Part shown: positions 10,324-21,026 of the stretch, one piece after another | How positions within the stretch are numbered: the stretch's first letter is position 1 | Layout: each line of letters starts with the position of its first letter | Translations under genes and position numbers: made by a program | Assembly (NCBI GenBank): GCA_911387785.2 | Contig: OU426979.1 | Coordinates: forward strand, 76,955,533-77,019,532 | DNA: 64,000 bases | Direction of reading: 5' to 3' | DNA from: Aelia acuminata | Taxonomy: Eukaryota > Arthropoda > Insecta > Hemiptera > Pentatomidae | The notes under the pieces: model-generated | Told to the model about the DNA's origin: nothing | The model's input: the letters and a program-made list of their open reading frames with translations, nothing else | Databases searched by the model: none

Positions 10324-13300
10324 CGTTCCCTAGGTTAAAACAGTGTTAAAACAGGGGCGGATGAGGCCCGGTGATGATGTTATCAATCATTAATTATGTA
10401 ATTTGGGCACTCTTAATTAAATAATTAATAAAATGGGACAGTTTTATTGATCAGCGTGATCTCGGTCGAACTACCTCCTCACAAGATACTAAATATAAAA
10501 TTCAACTCTATGGTTGGTACTCTTACTTAGTGGTCATAGCGCTTAATCACGATTTTGTTCTACGTCCTTCTTCCGTCAGCTGTCCTGAAGTGACCTATTA
10601 TGTTTAGAACTTAGAATTGAAATAGATATTCCACAATCCTAAGAAGTTAGGAATTAATCCGTATTCAAACGGTACACTTTTGTATAACTAGTTTGAACTG
10701 TTGAGTGTTACATAAACACGACATTGCTTTTATTCAATGTTAATTATCTTTAACCACAATTCGGTCTTATAGTGTTATCTAATATATTTCAACTTTCAAT
10801 TTCTTTTGTGGTCATTCTATTTGTTCTGCATCGGTGGCCAACTGGTGCCTCTTACGAGTAATCTCTGCCAATTAATTTAAGTAATCTCTCTAGTTTGTCA
10901 ATTAAATTATGCTCTTGATTTGTGTTCCTTGATTTCGGTAAAAAAAAACTTTTAGTTCCTAAATGTATTTAAGATCCTCCTAAATGTATTTAAAATCTTT
11001 TACTTTTCGTTACTATTTCAAAAACTAACTTTAAAAACCCTTTAGGTGAAAAACGACATACTTTTTTACTAACTCCCTTTTATTTCCAACAATTATTTTT
11101 TTAAAAGAGCTGAAAAATATGTCTGTTTTCACATTGTTGGCCAATGAAAATTTGAAACCGGTGCCCAGCAAAAACTATTCTATTTCAAACATTTCTAATT
11201 ATTTTAATTAGCTTATATTGTTAATTAGTCAAAGATTGTTAATTTTTTTAAAATAATTTTCATCTGAAGATGAAAGATTGGCCACTACCGGGAATCCAGG
11301 ATCATGCATGAATCGGGGGTGCAGCGCTCTTAACCATTGATCTATCTATGGGGTCTACCCCAGCCATGTAAACCTTCTCTCTTCAAAACGAGTGCATTAA
11401 CGGCGATGCAGATACCCAGGTTCGATTCCTTGACGTGGCAAATCTTTTCGATTCTACTGTCGTGACGGTCGCACGACGATGTTCTACAACTTTGCCTCGA
11501 CCTTGGACGGATCACTGTTAAACTGACTTGTATAATGTAAAAAAACACTACCTACTACTACTACTGCTTGAAGGTCAAAGATAACTTTATTCCCCTAAAA
11601 AATGCTATTATTATTATAAACTATGTAATGTCCGGCAAGGATCACTGGTGAGAAAATAATAAATAGCATTCAACAACTCTAACACTTCTATAGAATTTCC
11701 TGAATGTCAAAGGTTGCTTTATATATATATGAAAAACTGGAAAAGTACTAATTCATCATCATATCTTGATTTTCTTCTTAGACTAGCACTCCGTTCTTGC
11801 TTATAGTAAAGGAAAGCGAAGTTACGTCAGGCGTTACAGGAGCTGAATACTATCAGCCTTCCAGTTAGTCTCGACGTGAAATATCGAAATAATATGTCTT
11901 AGTGGTTTTCCATCCAATACGCACCCCTACGATGAATACAATACGTGACATTTCAGGCATCGCGAGACACTCTAGACGGAAACTTTTCTGAAAGTCGACA
12001 GTCGTCAAAGATCTTTAAGTATTTTCAAACTCCCCCTTTTCCTCATTCGATTACTTTCCAACAACATTCAAAATAAATCATGACAACATTAAAGTCCCTG
12101 CAACAAGCTCTTTCGGTGAAAGTGATACAGATTTGAAACTATATAAAGTTTTGCCCAATGAAGCTTATCGTTAGTTCGAAAAATCATTGGCTTTTGATTA
12201 GTCTTGCTGATCAATCAGCTGAAAAAATAAACAATTGATTAAAATTCTTTGGAAATGGATTGATTTTTTTAATTTTTTTATGGCAGATCAAGAGGCTGTT
12301 TGTGATGCCCAGAAAGCGTAACACAACTGTCAGTTGTGAAGGCGCCTGGTTGGATTGCAGTAATAAAGAGCTATTGTTATTAGAGTTGTTAACTATTGAA
12401 TTGAGTAATTAATTTCTGTTGTTAAATAATGCGTAACCTGATTTGTTTATGTGATGGTTCAACATCTCTTTTTGATTGGCTAGGGATAGGACAATTGTGA
12501 TCCGGAGGCTATCTGCCTCAAGGGTCCCTGTAAATAAAAATATCTTTATAATAATTAAATAAAAACATTTTATATATTTTTAAATTTTTAATCAAATTTT
12601 AATACACATATTTTCAATTTTTAATTTTTTATTATTTTAATATAATATAAAAAGATTTTCCTACTTTTTGTTTAACCAGAAGAGAATGTTCTTTTATTCA
12701 TTATAAAATCATAGGCTTTCTATTAATACCTTTATTTGCATTAGTTTAAAATAAATTCGTCGCGGGAAAGCCCATTCTTGTGATCGTGAGAATGAAAAAA
12801 TTTTTGGGGTAGTGGTACCAGAAAAAAAATTCAGTGAGGGCTTAGTAGGTAGAAAATAAAATATAAAACAGTTATTTATTTAAAAAAATAATAGGGTCTT
12901 TGCTGAATTCTTATATATATAAATAGACTGTATTAGTCAATTTTTGAGACTGGATAACACCACTGATGTTTTGGTTTTTTTCAGAATTTCGGTATGGAAT
13001 CGATCCCCTTATATCCTCCCCCCCCCCTCCCCATGGTATGTGATATAACATAAAGCACTTTATTAACCCAATCGGTTACAGATTTTGATTTATCAACCAT
13101 CCATGATAAGTCAATAGCGGCCTGATGCCTTCTCCACGGGTTTAATATAAAAACATATATACAGTATTAGGTACGTGTTAATAATCGATTTTCGTTATCA
13201 TTAATGCGTTGATAATTGCCGAATGTCAATGAAACGAAACAGAAATTTATAAATAAATAATAAAAATTAAAATAATTGCTTGTAGTCGACATGTGCATCT

Positions 13301-14560
13301 TAATGGAATGTTCTTCAATTACGCTTGGACCGATTTTTTTTTATAGAATGTACAGTGTATAGAGAAAAGGTTATAATATTTTATACATAGGATTATACTT
13401 AATTTCAGAAATTTTATGGTGTATTTAGTTTATTACGCAGTCCGCTTATTTCAGCCGAAAGAAAGGCGGTAACTCCTGATGGTATTCTTCGTAACAAGTA
13501 ATTTCCCTTGTCTGGCGACTGACCTATTTTCAAAAGTAAAAGATTTCCTGTATTGATTAATGAACATATCATATTCACAAATGAAAGGTTGTGAGATTTT
13601 TTTTTTATTTATTATTATTTGAATACAATTCTTTAATTATTTCAATTAGGGAAGGAAGAAAATTATTCGCTTGGTTAGCAACCTATTGAAGGCGCATTGC
13701 GAAGGCCGGTATTTATTACGTGCGTTCAACCCGAAATAAAAGTAAGCCCGTAGCAAGCCTGATTCGAATCGGCGTCGCTTCTGTTGTTAGGTTGCACCGT
13801 TTGGTCCTCGACCTGTTTTTTAGCTTTCTTTATGTCATTTCAAAAAGAAACAAAACATGTACTTCAAGAAAGTGTTAACTATTTATTTTATGATTTAGAC
13901 CGTGAAAATTTAGATCAAACAAAGTATTAAATTTTTAGTGGAAACAGCGATAATTTCGATGCTAGAGATGTTCAATACATATATACGATGCATATACAGA
14001 TATAAGTTCTATAGAGTCTAATACATTTATAATATACAAAACCTCACGAATGTTGTCTAAGAAAAAATCAGTCAAATGTACATTTTAATACAATGTAATA
14101 AAAAATAGAAAGTAAAGTCAACAATGCACCGTTGCATGAAGTCGATCGAATTCCCATTCGATCACCACCCGGTAACGCTTGAATTCATGGCAAAGCTATT
14201 TGCGAAATATGTTAAAACTAATCATATTGTAACTTAAAACAAAAACTATATTATTTAAAAGAGTTCTAGACTTTTTGTTAGAACAGTTACCAACCGTTCT
14301 AGTATATGTTCGTGATGGTTCGAGAATCCTATATATATATACATTTATTTTCATGATTTTCGCCTACAGGTAGCATGGTCCATAGATTTACCTTCGTAAT
14401 TTTCAAGTACACTTTCTAAAATTTAAAAACATGAAGTAGATCCATTTTTGAGACCACCAACACATCATATAATAAACATTTGATTTTGAAGATGTGTTAT
14501 TATGATTCGGGAGCAGCGATAGGTAGTTGGTCCGTGTTCGTTTACCATGGTAATACTACT
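10324..14560. other. AT-rich DNA; one possible tRNA-like promoter fragment
   Basis: No gene is recognised. Bases about 11300-11560 are GC-richer and contain a B-box-like GGTTCGATTCC at 11431-11441, possibly a degraded SINE, but no A box or tail is convincing. A small perfect inverted repeat (cacaactg / cagttgtg) lies near 12324-12340. A C-run lies at about 13020. The block at 13440-13520 and the 11780-12010 region are less AT-rich and unassigned. Confidence 0.35.
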
Positions 14561-14564
14561 AAGT

Positions 14565-14775
14565 GAGGCGTTTAGTTTCAAAACCGGCTACATCCATTTT
14601 TTCCAAATAATTTTTTTTTTCAATTTTTTAATGTTAAAAAAATGTGTTTGACGCGTTTGTTTCAAAAACGTTTAGATCCTTCAAAAATCAATACTAAAAG
14701 ATTCCAATCCTTTTCTGATCAGTCTTGAAAAATTTGTTAGAAATGGATGTAGCCAGTTTTGAAACCAAACGCCTC
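14565..14775. mobile_element. MITE with about 36-bp terminal inverted repeats
   Basis: The left end begins GAGGCGTTTAGTTTCAAAAC and the right end is its near-perfect inverse (ending CGCCTC). An AAGT on both sides (14561-14564 and 14776-14779) is a likely 4-bp target duplication. The element is 211 bp with no coding capacity. The superfamily is not assigned. Its right end is duplicated by the adjoining SINE insertion, which fixes the order: MITE first, SINE later. Confidence 0.75.
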
Positions 14776-14783
14776 AAGTTTAA

Positions 14784-14787
<4 letters not shown>

Positions 14788-14835
<48 letters not shown>

Positions 14836-15133
14836 CCACTACAACCCATAAAGGGTCTTGGGTGCAGTACTATGTAAGGAAGAGTACTGTTTCTTGGTCA
14901 GCGGTCGTGCAAGGAGGTGATATGACCGTGATCACGCTCAACCGCCAGGTTCTTTCCCCTTAATTTTTCAATTAAGGGTACCCACTTTATAGAGGCTGGG
15001 TTTGCCCCAGGAGGGTCTCTCGGCCCACGAGACGAACTGTGGCGAATAATAAAGATATCATAAGCCATGTCAGATTCGAACTCGGGACCTTAAGCACAGC
15101 AGTCCACTGCCTTACCAGTGGGCTACCCCGCTC
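14788..15133 (-). mobile_element. tRNA-derived SINE with homopolymer tail and 16-bp target duplications
   Basis: Read on the minus strand from 15133, a tRNA-like head carries an A-box-like TAGCCCACTGG and a B-box-like GAGTTCGAATC. A non-tRNA body of about 230 bp follows, then a run of about 43 T at the 3' end (A on the plus strand, 14787-14829). The duplication 'cctcaagtttaaataa' occurs at 14772-14787 and 15134-15149, so this is a clean retroposition event. A T tail on the promoter-sense strand is unusual, since SINEs normally end in A-rich or simple repeats. It differs from the SINE family at 24.1 kb. Confidence 0.8.
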
Positions 15134-15149
15134 CCTCAAGTTTAAATAA

Positions 15150-15683
15150 CTGTAAATTATTAATAATATTCAATTGTTGTTGCACCAAAGACAATAACTA
15201 TATTATCATCAGATCAAGACTGGAAAATCATCATACTCGAATAACTTTAGTGGAGGTTTGGTTCACTAGAGCACTATTATACAATTAGCCCTGGCGTGGA
15301 CAGATGACACTAACCTTCCCACGGTAGCCTTCAGTTTTTATCCCACATTTTTTCATCAAATCCTGGTCGTCGGCTTCTCCTGGGAAAAGCGGTGTGTTTT
15401 ACTGGCGTTTTAATGTCCTGGGATGGGATTTTCAGGTTTTTCATTTTTATACACTAGGTTACCGTCTTGATCGTATGGCGCCTTGATTTTATTCTGGTTA
15501 AGCCATTGAGTGTTGTCTAGTTATAAAACGATAATTAGGCCAATCTAAACGATAGGAATAATTGTTGCAACAATAAAACTAAGTCAGATAAATTAATTTT
15601 TTTTTTTTTTATTACTAGAAGAATCCTATTAGTAAAAGTTTCGGTAAATTTTTAGTTAGCAATATTTACCTAGTAATTGAGTT
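15150..15683. other. Unassigned DNA
   Basis: The stretch is mixed-composition, with a less AT-rich block at 15290-15480. No ORF, repeat border or promoter could be supported. Confidence 0.3.
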
Positions 15684-16390
15684 TTTACTTTCACTTACCT
15701 ATATATGAAATATATAGTAAGTGGAAGTATTGCGATCGTGAAAAATTTCGACTTCCGGTTTAAAAGGAAATACACGTTTTGGGCGTGCGTGCGTGCGTGC
15801 GTGAGTGTGTGTGTGTGTGCGTGTGTGAACAGTCTAGCTCAAAAACTATAAACCGTGGGAACCTGGAATGGGGTATTTAGTGTATATGTATATGCCCGCG
15901 ATGTGACAGCAAAAATTTCATCAAAATTGGTCAAACGGAGGGGGTACTTTATTTAACAACTTTTTACGTTGTTTTCGATTTTCTCAAAAACGGCTCTAAC
16001 GATTTTGATTAAACTTAGTATTTGATGTATTAATATGCCCGAGATATGACTGTAAAAATTTCATCAAAATTGTTTAACCGCAGGGGGCACTTTACTTAAT
16101 AAATTTTGTCTCATTTTCACGTGTTCTTTTTATTTACTCAAAAACGGCTTTAAAGATTTTGATCAAACTGGGTATTTGATGTATGTATATGCCAAAGATG
16201 TGATAGCCAACATTTCATCAAAATTGATCAACCGGAGAGGGGACTTTGCTTAATAAATTTTGTCTGATTTTCACGTGTTTTTTTTATTTAGTCAAAAACG
16301 GCTTTAAAGATTTTGATCAAACTGGGTATTTGATGTATTAATATGCCCGAGATATGACTGTAAACATTTGATCATGACTGTTACTAAATG
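15684..16390 (+). repeat. Dispersed repeat with terminal hairpin and about 150-bp internal repeats (copy A)
   Basis: It opens with TTTTACTTTCAC and a 12-bp hairpin (15694-15721, loop gaa, one bulged C). A conserved core around 'attgcgatcgtgaaaaattt' (15729-15757), a (GTGC/GT)n microsatellite (15783-15830), and then about four diverged units of 150-155 bp follow. Unit starts are marked by 'caaaaacggcttta' words at about 15837, 15986, 16141 and 16294. The same architecture occurs inverted at 25700-26450. A further homologous block at about 16610-16670 matches 25085-25150 inverted. No coding capacity was seen; it is probably a non-autonomous mobile element. Confidence 0.7.
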
Positions 16391-18487
16391 AAATTTTCAA
16401 CAAGTAGGTACATAAAGAATTATAAAATCTGTCAACTTGGTATATTATGCTTCTTGCATTGCCGAATTATCTCAAGTAAAACCTTTTATTTAATAATAAA
16501 AGAAATTAGTGTTTGTTATAGAGCAAATGAAAACAAAAATAAAAAATAAATGTGGAAAAATGTGTAACTTTGAGAAGTGGCATTAACACAATTTCTAATC
16601 TAAATTGGTAAGTGAAAGTTGTGTGTTGCGCGCACGCACCAGATTTTTTTATACTTACACTTATGTAGCAAATATTATGTACTAAAAAATTAATAAAATT
16701 TTCAAATCCTGCTACAATCAGCACTAATAAAATATACGAGTCGCATTAATTCAGATTGGGGATACGATATAAATACTATTGCAAATATAAATACTATTGA
16801 GACCTTAAATTGGTCAAATCTTGACCAACTAATCTTTTTTAATGGTTTTTATGAAAGGTTATGGTTTATGGCTTTGTTTAGAATTTTATTAAAATATCAA
16901 CTCCAATAGGTTCAAGTGCTAACGAAATGTCTTAACTAAATTATATGGACTATAATCGGGATATAAGCGTTGGGATATAAGATTGATCCAAAAAGTTAAC
17001 GGTGTAATCTTAAATTGCCCATGGTGGTTAATAAGCGAAGCAATGTATTGTTTCAAGCTTCGTTCCAAAAACTTAACCTTGTAAACAGGCACTGAAGCTA
17101 ACGACGGTAAGATCAACAAGTACCATAAGTTCAAAAATGTTCTTTCCCTACCGCTCTCCCCCCACCCCCGATTCCCAACAGGCTTGTATCCCACGTTGTG
17201 TAAATATTATTATAGAATAATATTTAAGGGTAGGGCCCATTCTGCAAATTGGAAAGAAACTAAAAACTTCTGAGTTTAGAATTTTTTATTAATCCACATT
17301 CTATTTTAGATGTTGATATCGTTAAGGTTGAAGTGTTACATTCCTCATCTGATTAGAATAGGTTGATGACAATACCAGTTGAGGAATCCCCATATATCAG
17401 TAAAGGCCAAAAAGCTTTAAACAATATTTCTCCATACATGTTTCTTCTCCTTACATCAATGTTAGTAAATCGAATTTTATTTGAAGTTGAAATACTCTGA
17501 TCGATCCTGTATATCATTACCCATAGCTTTATTATGGGCAAGGTCGAAGTACGGTGCGCATGTTTGTTTACTATAGCGTTCAAGTACAAAAAAAGGGCAG
17601 GAAGGTCGAGATATAATATAGGTTACCCACCATCTATTGCATGGCGTCAGTGTTTCCTTTCCTTCATTTTTCGTCAGTGTATTTATAGTTCCTTTTAATT
17701 GTTTTCTATATGTAAAAGTATAAAAATATTGCTTTTCAAGGCAATGAACTAGGATGAAAGAACCTCGGATTGGTTGAATCTTATAACCGGAATGAATGGC
17801 GGCCGCTGACACAGTTGACTATATCAACACCTCCCCCGATAGCATTAATTATCTCTAGCGCTTTTCCTTTGATTTAAGGACCATCGCTCCCTGATCACGG
17901 AACGGATCGGAGCTAGGCAATCAATTCCGCCGGGATAACGGCGAGGCTGCCCTTCTTGTGGATGTACGGTCGGTCTTATCTTACCACGAGTGGTGATTTG
18001 GGTTTTTCGGGTATGGTTTACTAGTGACATGGATCATGGATCAGTAATTAATGGAAGAAGTTTATAGAGGTCTCTGCCGGTTTCGAGAAAGGTTGAAATA
18101 TGTTGTCATTTCAAAAGAGTTTATTCATTACGGATATGAAGTCGAGAAAATTAGCATATCGCTCCCTGAAATTTGGTTACCTCACTCAATGTCTCTTTAT
18201 TGCTATGAGTTTTTTTTTTCATTTAGTTCCTTCCTGCTCATCATGCCTTGTTATGTTGCTACAGCCAAATATTTTACTCATAATAATGTGATCATAATAA
18301 AATTAAAATAAATTAAATATTCTTCATGATTCCTTAAGTACCAATAAATTAAATGCATATTGGTGCTTATGTAAACCTATTCGAACAACTTATTAAATCT
18401 ATGTAGATATAGGATTTTCATTCAAATAGAATAAATAACAACGATCTTTTTCATAAACAATATGAAGGTAAAGAAAATTAGACGTTG
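16391..18487. other. Mostly unassigned; tail of the hairpin-ended repeat plus a GC-richer block
   Basis: Bases 16610-16670 (core 'gttgtgtgttgcgcgc') belong to the dispersed repeat and recur inverted at 25085-25150. Bases about 17790-18060 are GC-richer and ORF-poor and could be a conserved non-coding element. A perfect small palindrome ('aaatattatt ... aataatattt') lies near 17203-17228. No gene is supported. Confidence 0.35.
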
Positions 18488-18571
18488 ATATCGTCGTCAC
18501 CATGCTAAAGTAACGATTGCGCAAATAAAAACGTAGTCATATTCGTTACTTCAGCATGGTGACGACGATAT
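18488..18571. repeat. Long near-perfect hairpin (28-bp arms, one mismatch)
   Basis: The left arm 18488-18515 begins 'atatcgtcgtcaccatgct' and the right arm 18544-18571 ends 'agcatggtgacgacgatat'. The arms differ at one base and are separated by 28 nt. The stem is far longer and better matched than AT-rich chance would give, and GC-richer than its flanks. At 84 nt overall it has the size of a pre-miRNA-like fold. No matching copies were noticed elsewhere in the window, which argues against a high-copy MITE. Confidence 0.7.
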
Positions 18572-20616
18572 GTTATTATGATATGAGCCTTTTTAACTTG
18601 ACAAAATTACTTACGTTTTATTTCAGAATTTTTCCGGCAATCACTTTTAATTATTTATTTCTCATGGGGAAGAAATCTTGTTACGTTTTTTCCCTAAAAA
18701 ATGTTGAAATTTTTAAATTTGTTTTATACACTTTAAGAATCTATAACTTTAGCCTCATTTCACTCAAATATTTATAGGTGACCTAAAATTTATCTTATTC
18801 AGACTAACGCAGATCAGACATAGGTTGATAATCAAATTTTAAAAGCCTTTCATGAAAATACCCAAGGCATTGTGCTAAATAATATGCCTTTGAATCATAG
18901 CCTCTTAAAGCATCGAGACTAACAACAAAGACCCCCTCGATACTTATCTATAAAGCTCTATATATCGATTTATACATACTATACAGTTATAGACCTCAGG
19001 CATACTCTATATTTTTTCTTCTTCTTGTTTATATTCAACGTAAACATTTGTTTTTACTTGTACGAAAAAACTTTGAAACAATGTCCTCCTAGCAACCAGT
19101 AATGACTAGCTAGAATGAATATATCTCTAGAATAAACATTCAGGTATTTTGAGGTATAATATGATTAAATTAAATTGGCGTAATCCTTACATTTATCGCC
19201 CAAAAACCTCTATACTATCCTGCCGGATCCAACGTTTTATTTATATGTATATTATATTAGATTATATGTATGTATAATCTTCTTCCATTAAAATTTGACG
19301 ATGGAGATTTACACTCTTATTTTTTGCTATTGGTCAATTTATAACGTCTTAATCGCCATGACTTATCCTACTTTTGAACTGTTTTCATTTTCTCCATTTT
19401 TTCTGTGACTACGACTATCTTCTCATTATTAAATTGTGTGGATTGGAATACAAGATGAAAATAATTGCAGTACTTAATGCAGTTGTTGGTACTTCCGCTA
19501 ACATTGCAATAGTCGGATTAATAAAATTTCGAGTGTCATAATTCGTAAAGCCGCGTTTTAAATTAATTTTTTCTTTTGATTGAGTTAATCATGTTCAGAG
19601 ATTCTGAATGACTTCTATATTGTTGAAATTAAATATCTCAATCCCAACTAATTATGATACAATCGTGTACTTTTTTATGACATGATTAATTGCAGGCGCT
19701 GATAAAACACACCCAACGAGCCTTAAAATATGGGATTGGTTATGGTCATTTGCTAATGATTATATCGATTAATCTGTGAAGGTTGATAAATTGGGATTTA
19801 TATTATTTCTTTACGTTTTAAAATTAACAGGTCACCTATTTTGGTATAGTAATATTGTGCTAACCACAGTTTATTAGTTTTAAATGACTGGATATGATTT
19901 ATTAAATACTCGAAGGTCATTAAAGAATCCTGTCCGTAATATTTAATTTTTTTAATTTGTTTACCTCCAGCTTGTCCAGTTTTCCTTTCTATTTTATAAA
20001 ATGAATCATGCTTCTGCGGCTCGAAGTGTAACATTAAACTCGGTCCTCGGGCAAGACTGCACAACATTACATAAGGCCAATATCAAACTGATATTAAGTC
20101 ATCCATATTGAAAAAAGAAAATATAACAAGGTGCATTGTAAACACGATACTTCCTATAGGAACGCCTGCGGTCTGGCGGCGAAAGAAATGCCCGAAGACA
20201 TTGGCTTCTATGGTCATCCAGAACACCCTCAACTTTTTCTTTCTCTCGGTCACGTTTCGTGTTGGACAGATCACGACGCGAAAAGCCCGTGACTGTGGCC
20301 ATTACGCAAGGCGGGCGGGCGGCAGGCGTTGGTTCAAAGCCATCCGATTGCCCTTAATAGGTGGGGACTGGTATTTAAATTTATAGTTTATTTATTTGCT
20401 TTTTTATTGGTTTCCGTCGAGTATTTGTTTTCTTTCCCATTAAGGGGTCTACTATGTATATTTTCCAATGCCGCTGATACCATTTCGATTGAGATGTTAA
20501 AACGTCTAATATTTCATAAATGATTGGAGAATGTTATTATTATTTATTTATTTAAATGTTTTCTGAATGAATGCCATTTTTTTGAATTTTTTTTTCCAAA
20601 TTGAAAATATAGTGGA
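18572..20616. other. Unassigned DNA with a possible conserved non-coding island
   Basis: Bases about 19690-19790 are dense in homeodomain-type words (TAATGATTA, ATCGATTAATC). Bases about 20108-20370 form a GC-rich island with open frames on both strands and no recognisable protein. Both are candidates for conserved regulatory sequence, on composition only. Confidence 0.3.
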
Positions 20617-21026
20617 TAGGGTAAACCGTACAGTTATTGACAACCTTAAGACTACATTTCTGTGTTGAAATTTAAAAAAAATATTTTTTATGAAGGAATC
20701 AAATTGAAACTTACTATAGCTCCCTTTTATCTATCTTTAAAAAGAAAGACTCGAGAGGTTTTTTTTTGGTCAAAGGTTCAGTAGTTTTACCATATGACAA
20801 TATTTATTGTTAAAAGTGCAAAAACTAGTTATTGACACCCAGTGGATTTAATTGTTAAATCTTCCGTATGGTTAGTTTGTTAAAGTCTTACTGCATAGAT
20901 GACTTAGAGGATCCTTCAAACATTAGATTCATTTATATTTTGACATAAAATTAGGACTTATTTCTTTTAGTGAAAGTTGGGGTGTCAATAACTGTACAGA
21001 GTGTTAATAACTGTATGGTTTACCTA
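20617..21026. mobile_element. Small TA-flanked MITE with TAGGGTAAACC ends
   Basis: The left end TA-GGGTAAACCGTACAGTT and the right end AACTGTATGGTTTACC-TA are inverted repeats of about 25 bp flanked by TA. The word 'agttattgacac' and its inverse recur inside (about 20828 and 20984-21012), giving subterminal repeats as in the elements at 9081 and 34941. The element is 410 bp with no ORF. The three probably share an architecture of pogo-like type; the transposase source is unknown. Confidence 0.7.

Noticed and set aside
17353..17812. Overlapping minus-strand ORFs of 78 and 111 codons
   Set aside because: Unrecognised peptides, mutually overlapping frames and no conserved motif; treated as chance.
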